From: Polaribacter litorisediminis
GTDB taxonomy: Bacteria; Bacteroidota; Bacteroidia; Flavobacteriales; Flavobacteriaceae
DNA length: 64,000 nt
Assembly (NCBI RefSeq): GCF_019968605.1
Contig: NZ_CP082966.1
Location: 2,095,001-2,159,000 of the forward strand
Direction: 5' to 3'
Shown: positions 8,619-16,393 of the stretch, piece by piece
How positions within the stretch are numbered: the first letter of the stretch is position 1
Layout of the letters: every line of letters starts with the position of its first letter
The notes under the pieces: generated by a model
The model's input: the letters and a program-made list of their open reading frames with translations, nothing else
Told to the model about the DNA's origin: nothing
The model's database searches: none
Program-made: the position numbers and the translations under genes

Positions 8619-8829
8619 TAACTATTTAAATGTTATTTTTTTTGGATTAAGTATTTTATATCTTTTGCGAGAAATAATCAATATTTATTTAGAATGCTAA
8701 AAAATAATGAACTACTAATTATTTGAGTGATAAAAGTAGATTTTTAAATGTAAAGCGCTGTCGCTTAATTTATAATAATTGAAAAATTTCTAACGGTACA
8801 AATATATTACAAAAAAACAAGTTTTACAA
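8619..8829 (-). promoter_or_regulatory. Promoter and ~175-base leader of the cold-shock gene
   Basis: On the minus strand TTG at 8827-8829 and TATATTTG at 8799-8806 are 20 bases apart, a full Bacteroidota promoter. Transcription from there gives a leader of about 175 bases before the ATG at 8618, including a small AAGCG/CGCTT hairpin near 8752-8765. Long structured leaders are typical of cspA-type mRNAs. Confidence 0.6.
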
Positions 8830-9074
8830 AAATGATTGAAATAATAAACTGAATTTGAAAACAGTACAAAAGAGTTATTTGAAAAAAGTAAGAAAAATAA
8901 TATATTAACCTTATTACTGCACAAAAAAACATCAAAATTTTCGGTAAAACTTGGCAATATTTCTTTAAAAAAAAGGTATTTTATGCTATTGGATCTAAAA
9001 TTTAGTTTCTATGAACTGTAGGAAATAGTTATGAATTTAAAATATGTTAAATAAAATATAAAAAAAAAGATTCT
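8830..9074. other. AT-rich spacer, nothing recognised
   Basis: The stretch between the cold-shock promoter and the TetR promoter has no gene, hairpin or repeat that can be supported. Confidence 0.5.
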
Positions 9075-9117
9075 TTGTGAAAGTGATAGTAATGCTATTA
9101 TATTTGCCGGCAAATAT
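9075..9117 (+). promoter_or_regulatory. Promoter of the TetR-ABC-HlyD-TolC operon with an 18-bp palindromic operator
   Basis: TTG at 9075-9077 and TATATTTG at 9099-9106 form a promoter with 21-base spacing. Bases 9100-9117 read ATATTTGCCGGCAAATAT, a perfect 18-bp palindrome that overlaps the -7 box and the expected transcription start. The TetR gene begins 7 bases later, so this is the natural candidate for its autoregulatory operator. Confidence 0.75.
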
Positions 9118-9123
9118 TCAACC

Positions 9124-9795
9124 ATGAAAAGTTTATTATCAATTCTTAAAATATCGGTTCCTGACAAAATCTACATTAAAGATCCAGAAACCTCTGAGCT
9201 TGGAAAACGAATTATAGAAAATAGTATTCTATTAATATATGAAATTGGTTTTGAAAGCTTTACTTTTAAAAAGTTAGGAAAAAAAATTGGTTCTAATGAA
9301 AGTTCTATTTACAGATATTTTGAAAGTAAACACAAACTTTTATTGTATTTATCTTCTTGGTACTGGGCTTGGTTAGAATATCAATTGGTGATTGAAACTT
9401 TTAGCATTTCTAATCATCATGAAAAATTAAACAAGGCAATTAGAGTGGTAACAAGAACCGTAGAAGAAGATAGTAATTTTTCTCATATTAATGAAAACCT
9501 TTTGTATAGAATCATTGTAAAAGAAAACTCTAAATCGTTCTTAACCAAAGAGGTAGATAACGACAACAAAGAGGGTTATTTTGAAATCTATAAACGCTTA
9601 ATTTCTAGATTAGAAGAAATGATTATCGCTGTAAAACCATCTTATCTTTTTCCTTTAAGTTTAGCAAGTACAATTATTGAAGGCGGTTTACATCAACATT
9701 TTTTAAATGAACATTTTCCTTCAATTACCAATAGTCAAAACGGCAAAACGCCCACAAACTTTTTTATAAATTTAGTTGAAAATACTTTAAAATAA
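9124..9795 (+). CDS. TetR/AcrR-family transcriptional regulator (223 aa)
   Basis: Residues ~25-75 form the N-terminal TetR helix-turn-helix: GFESFTFKKLGKKIGSNESS followed by IYRYFESKHKLLLYL. The remaining two thirds should be the ligand/dimer domain and are family-specific. It is the first gene of a four-gene export operon (4-base gap to the ABC gene) and its promoter carries a perfect palindrome, so it probably represses its own operon and is released by a compound or stress linked to the exporter. The ligand is unknown. Confidence 0.85.
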   Translation: MKSLLSILKISVPDKIYIKDPETSELGKRIIENSILLIYEIGFESFTFKKLGKKIGSNESSIYRYFESKHKLLLYLSSWYWAWLEYQLVIETFSISNHHEKLNKAIRVVTRTVEEDSNFSHINENLLYRIIVKENSKSFLTKEVDNDNKEGYFEIYKRLISRLEEMIIAVKPSYLFPLSLASTIIEGGLHQHFLNEHFPSITNSQNGKTPTNFFINLVENTLK

Positions 9796-9799
9796 ATTA

Positions 9800-11464
9800 A
9801 TGGAAACCAAAAAATTAACTCCCTGGCAACGTTTTATCAGTCTTGTAAAGCTAGAGAAAAAAGATATATTTCAAATATTTTATTATGCAATTTTTGGCGG
9901 TGTTGTTGCACTATCGCTTCCTTTAGGAATCCAAGCAATTATCAATTTAATACAAGGAGCACAAATATCTACTTCTTGGATTGTTTTGGTAGTTGTTGTA
10001 ACTCTTGGTGTTATTTTTTCTGGAGCTTTGCAATTAATGCAATTAAGAATTATTGAAACGATACAACAAAGAATTTTTATGAGAGCTTCTTTTGAATTGA
10101 GCTATCGTTTTCCGAAAATAAAAATGTCTGAATTGCGTAATTATTATCCGCCCGAATTGGCAAACCGTTTTTTTGACACCTTAACGATTCAAAAAGGATT
10201 GTCAAAAATTCTAATTGATGTACCCACAGCAATTTTACAAATTCTTTTTGCACTAATTCTACTTTCATTCTATCATCCCTTTTTTATTGTGTTTGGTGTT
10301 TTATTGTTGTTATTAATTTACATCGTTTTTAAATTTACTGCTCAAAAAGGATTAGAAACCAGTCTAATAGAATCTAAAAATAAATATAAAGTTGCTCACT
10401 GGATTCAAGAAGTTGCAAGAACTATGGTAAGCTTTAAACTTTCTGGAAACACTAATTTATCCATGTCTAAAAATGATGAATTGGTTAGTAAATATTTGGA
10501 AGCAAGAGAAAATCACTTTAAAATATTAATCTTACAATATTCTCAAATGGTTGGTTTTAAAGTAATTGTAACCGCTAGTTTGTTGTTAATTGGTGGTGCT
10601 TTGGTCTTAAACCAAGAAATGAATATCGGACAATTTGTTGCCGCAGAAATCATTATTCTTTTGGTCATTGCATCCGTAGAAAAATTAATTATTGGTTTAG
10701 AATCTTTTTACGATGTACTTACTTCTATAGAAAAAATAGGTCAAGTAGTGGATAAAGAATTAGAGTCTCAAGACGGAGAAAGACCTCTTTTTAAAGATGG
10801 GCTTACGTTAGAATTAGACAATGTTTCTTATGCAGTTCAGGAAAGAAAAAAAACAATTATTAAAAATGTATCTTTAAAAATAACACCAAAAAGCAGAGTT
10901 TTAATTGTTGGCGAAAGTGGTGCTGGTAAATCTAGTTTATTACGTTTAATTTCTGGAATTATACAACCAACGGAAGGAAATATTTACATCAATAATTTAT
11001 CCTTAAGCAGCTTACATTTAAATCATTACAGATCTCAATTAGGTTTATCTCTTTCGCAAGAAACACCTTTTGAAGGTTCTATTAGACAAAACTTAATTTT
11101 TGGAAACGAAAGAATTGATGATCATGCAATTTTTGATATTTTAGATATTGTTGGATTATCTCAATTTTTAAAAGAACAACCTAATGGTCTAGATTCTGTA
11201 ATATATCCTGAAGGAAAACAAATGTCTTACACGATTGCTAAAAAATTAATTTTAGCAAGGGCGATCATTAAACAGCCAAAAGTAATGATTTTAGAAGACC
11301 CTTTAGATCAATTTAATTTAGATGAAACTTTAAGAATTATTAGTTATTTAACAGATCCTAAAAGGCCTTGGGCTTTAATTGTTGTGAGTAGTAGAAAAAG
11401 TTGGAGAACTCAATGCTCGCAAACAATTACATTAGAAAAAGGAGAAATTAAAGCCATAAATTAA
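9800..11464 (+). CDS. Type I secretion-like ABC transporter with degenerate ATPase motifs (554 aa)
   Basis: An N-terminal ABC exporter membrane domain (about residues 20-310, several hydrophobic helices) is fused to an ATP-binding domain. There is no N-terminal C39 peptidase domain. The Walker A motif GESGAGKSS (about residue 371) and the Q-loop LSQETPFEGSIRQNL are intact. The signature LSGGQ is replaced by MSYTIAK in the line GKQMSYTIAKKLILARA, Walker B reads VMILEDP instead of LLLDEP, and the H-loop His is Ser (VVSSRKSW). ATP hydrolysis may therefore be weak or asymmetric. With HlyD and TolC partners directly downstream it should form a trans-envelope exporter; the cargo is unknown. Confidence 0.85.
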   Translation: METKKLTPWQRFISLVKLEKKDIFQIFYYAIFGGVVALSLPLGIQAIINLIQGAQISTSWIVLVVVVTLGVIFSGALQLMQLRIIETIQQRIFMRASFELSYRFPKIKMSELRNYYPPELANRFFDTLTIQKGLSKILIDVPTAILQILFALILLSFYHPFFIVFGVLLLLLIYIVFKFTAQKGLETSLIESKNKYKVAHWIQEVARTMVSFKLSGNTNLSMSKNDELVSKYLEARENHFKILILQYSQMVGFKVIVTASLLLIGGALVLNQEMNIGQFVAAEIIILLVIASVEKLIIGLESFYDVLTSIEKIGQVVDKELESQDGERPLFKDGLTLELDNVSYAVQERKKTIIKNVSLKITPKSRVLIVGESGAGKSSLLRLISGIIQPTEGNIYINNLSLSSLHLNHYRSQLGLSLSQETPFEGSIRQNLIFGNERIDDHAIFDILDIVGLSQFLKEQPNGLDSVIYPEGKQMSYTIAKKLILARAIIKQPKVMILEDPLDQFNLDETLRIISYLTDPKRPWALIVVSSRKSWRTQCSQTITLEKGEIKAIN

Positions 11465-11468
11465 AGCT

Positions 11469-12827
11469 ATGTTAAATATATCGAACAATCCAGTTGCTAA
11501 AAAAATAGATTTTTCAACATTTAAATCTTCTAAAAATATTTTTCATAAAAACTATTATAAATCATTAAACAAATTCTTATTAGTTTTTGGTCTTTTAGGT
11601 CTGATAATCCTATTTTTACCTTGGACGCAAAATATTACAGGTAAAGGAATCGTAACTACCTTAACCTTAGACCAAAGACCACAAGATATACAATCTCAAA
11701 TTCCTGGTAGAATTGAAGAGTGGTTTGTAAGAGAAGGAGATTTAGTACAAAAAGGAGATACAATTCTTAGAATCTCTGAAATAAAAAGTGAATATTTTGA
11801 TGATCGCTTGATAGAAAGAACAAATATGCAGATCAATGCAAAAACATCATCTGTAAATGCATATCAATATAAAGTAGAAGCTCTTAACAGGCAAATAGTT
11901 GCTTTAAAACAAGAACGTGTTTTAAAAACAGCACAACTTCAAAATAAACTTTTACAATCTAAATTAAAAGTAAAAAGTGATAGCATAGAGTTTGAAGCTG
12001 CCAAAACAAATATTAAAATAGCAGAAAGACAATACCAACGTACAGTAACTTTAGAACAAGAAGGTATCTATTCGGTAAAAGATGTAGAAGAAAAACGTCT
12101 TAAATTACAAGAAACACAAGCCAAATTAATATCTCAAGAAAATAAATTACTTGCCGCTAAAAATGAAGTTTTAAACGCAGAACTAGAGCTTACACGAATT
12201 GGAGCAGCATTTGCAGATAAGATTTCGAAATCACAGAGTGATATGTTTACCGCAAAATCTAGCGGTTATGATGCTGAAGTTCAAGTTTCTAAATTAGAAA
12301 ACAGCAACAGTAATTATAAGGTTAGAAATTCACTTTTATACGTAACGGCTCCTCAAAGTGGATTCATCAATAAAGCCATTAAAGGCGGAATTGGAGGTAC
12401 TTTTAAGGAAGGCGAATCATTAGTGGGCATTATGCCACAAAAATATGATTTGGCCGTAGAAACTTTTGTAAGACCCATCGATTTACCTTTACTACATATA
12501 GACGAAAAAGTACGTGTTCAGTTTGATGGTTGGCCTGCCATTGTTTTTTCTGGTTGGCCCAATGTTTCTTACGGAACGTATGGCGCAAGAGTCATTGCTA
12601 TAGAAAGATTTATTAGTAGCAATGGTATGTATAGAATTCTATTAGCACCAGACGAAACCGACCATACTTGGCCTGAAGCTGTGAGAGTTGGTTCTGGCGC
12701 AAGAACCATTGCATTACTCGAAGATGTGCCAATTTGGTATGAACTATGGAGACAATTAAACAGCTTCCCACCTAATTATTACCAACCAGAAGGTGGAACA
12801 AAAGGTAAATCTGACGCAAAAAAATAG
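11469..12827 (+). CDS. HlyD-family membrane fusion protein (452 aa)
   Basis: One transmembrane helix at about residues 34-52 (FLLVFGLLGLIILFLPW) is followed by a lipoyl-like half (GRIEEWFVREGDLVQKGDTI), a long Lys/Glu/Gln-rich coiled coil at about 110-280, the second lipoyl half (YVTAPQSGFINKA) and a beta-barrel. This is the standard periplasmic adaptor that links the inner-membrane ABC subunit to a TolC channel. It lies 4 bases after the ABC gene and 4 bases before the TolC gene. Confidence 0.9.
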   Translation: MLNISNNPVAKKIDFSTFKSSKNIFHKNYYKSLNKFLLVFGLLGLIILFLPWTQNITGKGIVTTLTLDQRPQDIQSQIPGRIEEWFVREGDLVQKGDTILRISEIKSEYFDDRLIERTNMQINAKTSSVNAYQYKVEALNRQIVALKQERVLKTAQLQNKLLQSKLKVKSDSIEFEAAKTNIKIAERQYQRTVTLEQEGIYSVKDVEEKRLKLQETQAKLISQENKLLAAKNEVLNAELELTRIGAAFADKISKSQSDMFTAKSSGYDAEVQVSKLENSNSNYKVRNSLLYVTAPQSGFINKAIKGGIGGTFKEGESLVGIMPQKYDLAVETFVRPIDLPLLHIDEKVRVQFDGWPAIVFSGWPNVSYGTYGARVIAIERFISSNGMYRILLAPDETDHTWPEAVRVGSGARTIALLEDVPIWYELWRQLNSFPPNYYQPEGGTKGKSDAKK

Positions 12828-12831
12828 TCGA

Positions 12832-14232
12832 ATGAAAAAATATATAATTGTATTCTTTTTATTGATTTTTTATCAGCAAAATGCTCAAGATCAAATTGAA
12901 TCGAAGATGACCTTGTCAGAGTTTTTAGGCTACGTAAAAAATTATCATCCTATTGTAAAACAAGCAAATCTTATGATTAATAATAGTGAATCAAAACTAT
13001 TAAAAGCAAGAGGTGCATTCGATCCAAAAATTGAAGTAGATTACGATAAAAAACAGTTTAAAGACAAAGAGTATTTTAACAAACTAAATGCTTCTTTTAA
13101 AATCCCCACTTGGTATGGCGTGGAATTTAAAGCGAATTACGAAGAAAACGACGGACTCTTTTTAAACCCTGAAGCTAACGTGCCTTTAGATGGTTTGTAT
13201 AGTGCAGGCGTATCGGTTTCTATTGCAAGAGGGTTTTTAATGAATGAAAGAATGGCTTCTTTAAAACAAGCAAAATTCTTTTTAAATCAAGCCAAAGAAG
13301 ATCAACAAATATTGGTCAATGAAATTTTATATAATGCTTCTTTGTCCTATTTTAATTGGCTACAAACCTATAACGAAAAAAAGGTTTTCGAAGATTTTTT
13401 AGAGAATGCAAGTATTCGTTTTCAAGGAACTAAACGAGCATTTCAGCAAGGAGATAAACCCGCAATAGATACTTTAGAGGCCGGAATAACCTTACAAACC
13501 AGAAAATTAAATTTAGAAAAAGCACGTATAAAATTGATAAAATCTTCTTTAGAGCTCTCTAATTTTTTATGGTTAAACGATGATACCCCTGTAGAGTTAC
13601 AAGACAATATTATACCAGATATTGAAGCTATCAATAACGTAGATACTACTTTTAACATCGCCTTGTTTAACAATGCCGATTTTGATATTGAGAATCATCC
13701 AAAAATTAGATCTCTAAATTTTAAAAGAGAAAGTTTAGACATCGATAAAAGATTAAAAATGAATAGTCTTTTACCAAAATTAGATGTGCAATACAATTTT
13801 TTAACAGAAAATCGTAATCAAATAAATTCATTTAATGCCAACGATTTTAAAGGCGGTATAAAATTTAGCATGCCCTTGTTTTTAAGAAAAGAACGCGGTG
13901 ATTTAAAATTGGCAAAAATTAAACTACGAGACATTAATTTTGAAAATGAATCTACCAAAGTAATCATATCAAATAAAGTAAATGCTATTCAGCAAGAGTT
14001 AGAATCTTATGGTATACAAACTAACTACACAGAAAATATTGTAAGAGATTATGGAGTGCTTTTAAAAGCAGAAGAACGAAAATTCTTTTTAGGGGAAAGT
14101 TCTCTATTTTTGGTAAATTCTCGTGAATCGAAATTAATTGATTCTAAGTTAAAAGCCATAGATTTAGAGAATAAATTTTTCAAAGCAAAAGCTAGTTTAT
14201 TTAAAGCAGCAGTTATTTCTATTGCTGAATAA
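12832..14232 (+). CDS. TolC-family outer-membrane efflux protein (466 aa)
   Basis: The ATG at 12832 follows the HlyD stop by four bases and gives a clean signal peptide (MKKYIIVFFLLIFYQQNAQ); the upstream GTG at 12793 lies inside the HlyD gene and is rejected. Two repeats of long alpha-helical hairpins with the outer-membrane efflux pattern are seen (LSEFLGYVKNYHPIVKQAN near the start; GGIKFSMPLFLRKERGDLK in the second repeat). It should provide the outer-membrane exit for the ABC-HlyD pair. No clear terminator follows directly, but a palindrome lies at 14375-14408. Confidence 0.9.
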   Translation: MKKYIIVFFLLIFYQQNAQDQIESKMTLSEFLGYVKNYHPIVKQANLMINNSESKLLKARGAFDPKIEVDYDKKQFKDKEYFNKLNASFKIPTWYGVEFKANYEENDGLFLNPEANVPLDGLYSAGVSVSIARGFLMNERMASLKQAKFFLNQAKEDQQILVNEILYNASLSYFNWLQTYNEKKVFEDFLENASIRFQGTKRAFQQGDKPAIDTLEAGITLQTRKLNLEKARIKLIKSSLELSNFLWLNDDTPVELQDNIIPDIEAINNVDTTFNIALFNNADFDIENHPKIRSLNFKRESLDIDKRLKMNSLLPKLDVQYNFLTENRNQINSFNANDFKGGIKFSMPLFLRKERGDLKLAKIKLRDINFENESTKVIISNKVNAIQQELESYGIQTNYTENIVRDYGVLLKAEERKFFLGESSLFLVNSRESKLIDSKLKAIDLENKFFKAKASLFKAAVISIAE

Positions 14233-14374
14233 CGTTATTTTAGACATATAATACCGTAACAAATCATTGCTTTTTTGTTAATTTATTTTTTTAAAACAAA
14301 AATGACCAAAACGACAACTGCACTCATTCTTGTTGATTTCAATCTTTCTAATTTCAATGAAGCAGAAAATAAAT

Positions 14375-14408
14375 CAATTTAGATTTATGATATCATAAAC
14401 CTAAATTG
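14375..14408. terminator. Palindromic hairpin between the exporter operon and the XRE gene
   Basis: The arms CAATTTAG and CTAAATTG surround a perfect TTTATGATATCATAAA core, with only one mismatched pair over 34 bases. A short T-run follows on the plus strand. It lies between two convergent units and probably acts as a terminator. Confidence 0.6.
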
Positions 14409-14415
14409 CTTTTTG

Positions 14416-14616
14416 TTAATCAGTTTCTTCCAAAATAAAAAAATCGTTTACAGAAATTTTAAAAATTGCTGATAACTTTAAAGCCAAAACGGTTGATGGA
14501 ACGTATCTATTTTTTTCTATAGAATTAATAGTCTGTCGTGAAACACCAATTTTTTTTGCAAGTTGCTCTTGGGTTAAATCTAAAATAGCACGTTGTACTT
14601 TTAAAGTGTTTTTCAT
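14416..14616 (-). CDS. Small XRE-family regulator (66 aa)
   Basis: The whole protein is one Cro/C1 helix-turn-helix: LTQEQLAKKIGVSRQTINSI at about residues 14-33, then EKNRYVPSTVLALKLSAIF, as in the YgzD/YozG type of short regulators. It begins one base after the stop of an integral membrane protein, an arrangement seen for many short XRE proteins paired with four-helix membrane proteins. The pair probably controls its own expression. Confidence 0.9.
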   Translation of the reverse strand: MKNTLKVQRAILDLTQEQLAKKIGVSRQTINSIEKNRYVPSTVLALKLSAIFKISVNDFFILEETD

Positions 14617-14617
14617 C

Positions 14618-15061
14618 TTATTTGTTAAATCTTTTCAATTGCCAAAAAACCATCAACTGAACAATTAGCATAAAAAACAATACTTGAAAATAATCAAAAG
14701 ATTTTAGCTCTTCGTTTTCATTTAATAAATATCCTACTCCATAATTAACCAATGGCTGTAAAAGTGAGTATACGATTACCAAAATAAATGCTATTCTATA
14801 GGATTGCGCGCGTAAACTATCTATAAACTCGTCTTCTATTTTTTCTTTCGCTAAAGAAATAAGTAATAATCCTATTAATAAAATACCCTGTAAAATTGGT
14901 CTTATCCACTCAGAATTTTCAACATATTTTCTACCAATCATCCCTAAAAATGTTACAATAGCAATACTGTAGCCTACTTTTTTATACTGATTACCCAGTT
15001 GAAATTTATTCATTTTTGATAAATGCCTTCTTTCCCTTTCACAAATTGATTCTTTTGACAT
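14618..15061 (-). CDS. Four-helix membrane protein paired with XRE regulator (147 aa)
   Basis: Four hydrophobic segments are visible (YSIAIVTFLGMIG, ILQGILLIGLLLISLA, YRIAFILVIVYSLLQPLV, FQVLFFMLIVQLMVF). The start is set at the ATG 15059-15061: the in-frame TTG 45 bases upstream lies inside the promoter -7 box and cannot be translated. No named domain is recognised with certainty; the layout resembles DUF2178-like partners of small XRE regulators. Confidence 0.8.
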   Translation of the reverse strand: MSKESICERERRHLSKMNKFQLGNQYKKVGYSIAIVTFLGMIGRKYVENSEWIRPILQGILLIGLLLISLAKEKIEDEFIDSLRAQSYRIAFILVIVYSLLQPLVNYGVGYLLNENEELKSFDYFQVLFFMLIVQLMVFWQLKRFNK

Positions 15062-15103
15062 AATTAATGCTTTACATTTAGATTTAAATACTTTCCATAA
15101 TGA

Positions 15104-15134
15104 CAAATATACTTTACTTTTATGATTCTAACAA
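15104..15134 (-). promoter_or_regulatory. Promoter of the membrane protein-XRE pair
   Basis: On the minus strand TTG (15132-15134) and TATATTTG (15104-15111) are separated by 20 bases. The expected transcript starts near 15097 and this decides the downstream ATG as start. Confidence 0.7.
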
Positions 15135-15176
15135 TTTTTTTTGTACATTTAAAAAATAAATTTTAAACTTTTTATT

Positions 15177-15611
15177 ATGGCTACACATAGCGTTAAAGCG
15201 TCTACTTCTTTTTGGGTTATTGCCGTTATTGCTTTTATATGGAATGGATTTGGTGTTTTGGCTTATCTAGGCAACGCTTTTATGTCTGAAGAAATAAAAG
15301 CAGCTTTACCAAAAGAACAATTAAACATGTTAAACAATACTCCGGCTTGGGTCACAGCCGCCTTTGCCATTGCCGTTTGGGGAGGTCTTTTAGGAAGTAT
15401 CTTATTATTGGCTCGAAAAAAACAAGCAAAAAGATTTTTTGAAATTTCTTTATTAGGACTTATCGTTCAATTAATTTATAACTTTTTCATTATTGATTCG
15501 GTAAAAATTTACGGAAACACAAGTGTAATTCTACCAATTATAACATTGGCTTTTGCCATATTTTTAATAGGACACGCTAAAAGATGTACCAAGGAAGATT
15601 TGTTAACATAG
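15177..15611 (+). CDS. Four-helix integral membrane protein (144 aa)
   Basis: Four membrane helices are seen: FWVIAVIAFIWNGFGVLAYL, VTAAFAIAVWGGLLGSILLL, ISLLGLIVQLIYNFFII and VILPIITLAFAIFLIG. A conserved-looking WNGFGV at the first helix and a C-terminal cytoplasmic tail with Lys/Arg are present. Similar small proteins are common and uncharacterised in Flavobacteriaceae. The function is unknown. It is a single-gene unit. Confidence 0.8.
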   Translation: MATHSVKASTSFWVIAVIAFIWNGFGVLAYLGNAFMSEEIKAALPKEQLNMLNNTPAWVTAAFAIAVWGGLLGSILLLARKKQAKRFFEISLLGLIVQLIYNFFIIDSVKIYGNTSVILPIITLAFAIFLIGHAKRCTKEDLLT

Positions 15612-15702
15612 CAACTAAACCTCTTATTTTTTTTGTTGGATACATAATAATTAAGATCCATTTAAAATTCATATCACAAAAAACAACAAGGACAAAATCA
15701 AG

Positions 15703-15753
15703 AATTACACCCAAAATAACTAGATTTTTAATCTTGTTATTTTGGGTGTAATT
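15703..15753. repeat. 51-base near-perfect hairpin
   Basis: Arms AATTACACCCAAAATAAC and its exact complement (18 bp each) enclose a second small stem AGATT/AATCT with a three-base loop. There is no T-run next to it, so a simple rho-independent terminator is not certain. It lies between two convergent genes. Confidence 0.75.
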
Positions 15754-15852
15754 GTATAATAAAGAATCCTTTTCATTGACCAAATAAATACATAAAAAGA
15801 CACTATTCCATATCAAAATACGATCTCTAAGAACGAATCGCTAAACTAGTTA

Positions 15853-16317
15853 TCACTCAAATAATGCCGCTAAAAACTCTGCTACGCAAGCGGGTTTCTC
15901 CTGCCCTTTTATCTCGATCGTACAAGAAAAAGTTACCTTAATTCCATTATTTGCTATCTTTTCAATTTCCTTTACGGTAGTCAACATTCTCAACTTACTA
16001 TTTACAGGAACAGGGTTTGGAAAACGAACTTTATTCAAACCATAATTCAAGCCCATTTTTACACTTTTAATTGTAAAAGTTTCTGCTAATATATTAGAAA
16101 TCATAGAGACGGACATAAATCCATGTGCCACAGTGCTTTTAAATGGAGATTCTTTTGCCGCTCTTTTTTCATCCACATGAATCCATTGTTTGTCTAATGT
16201 TGCATTGGCAAAATCGTTAATCATTTGCTGTGTTACTGAATACCAATCTCCAATCGGCAACTCTTTGCCTAACATTTTAGAAAAAGCTGAAAAATTATCA
16301 AAAACTATGGGCTTCAT
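15853..16317 (-). CDS. MaoC-like hot-dog dehydratase (154 aa)
   Basis: The protein has the R-hydratase fold. The catalytic stretch is QWIHVDEKRAA with the Asp/His pair, followed by STVAHGFMSVSM, the conserved AHGF loop. These enzymes hydrate trans-2-enoyl-CoA; the exact chain length cannot be told. It is a lone gene, divergent from the tricorn-like protease. Confidence 0.9.
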   Translation of the reverse strand: MKPIVFDNFSAFSKMLGKELPIGDWYSVTQQMINDFANATLDKQWIHVDEKRAAKESPFKSTVAHGFMSVSMISNILAETFTIKSVKMGLNYGLNKVRFPNPVPVNSKLRMLTTVKEIEKIANNGIKVTFSCTIEIKGQEKPACVAEFLAALFE

Positions 16318-16393
16318 AATATTTATTTTTATTAATTATTTTTGTCTTTTTTTGTCTTTAAGAAATGCTTAATTTAGTCAAAAATATTTTCAC

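Noticed and set aside
12793..12831. Upstream GTG start for the TolC protein
   Set aside because: It lies inside the HlyD gene and would spoil the signal peptide; the ATG at 12832 is better.
15577..15816. 79-residue minus-strand frame
   Set aside because: It runs across the long hairpin and the end of the previous gene, and has no recognisable domain or start context.
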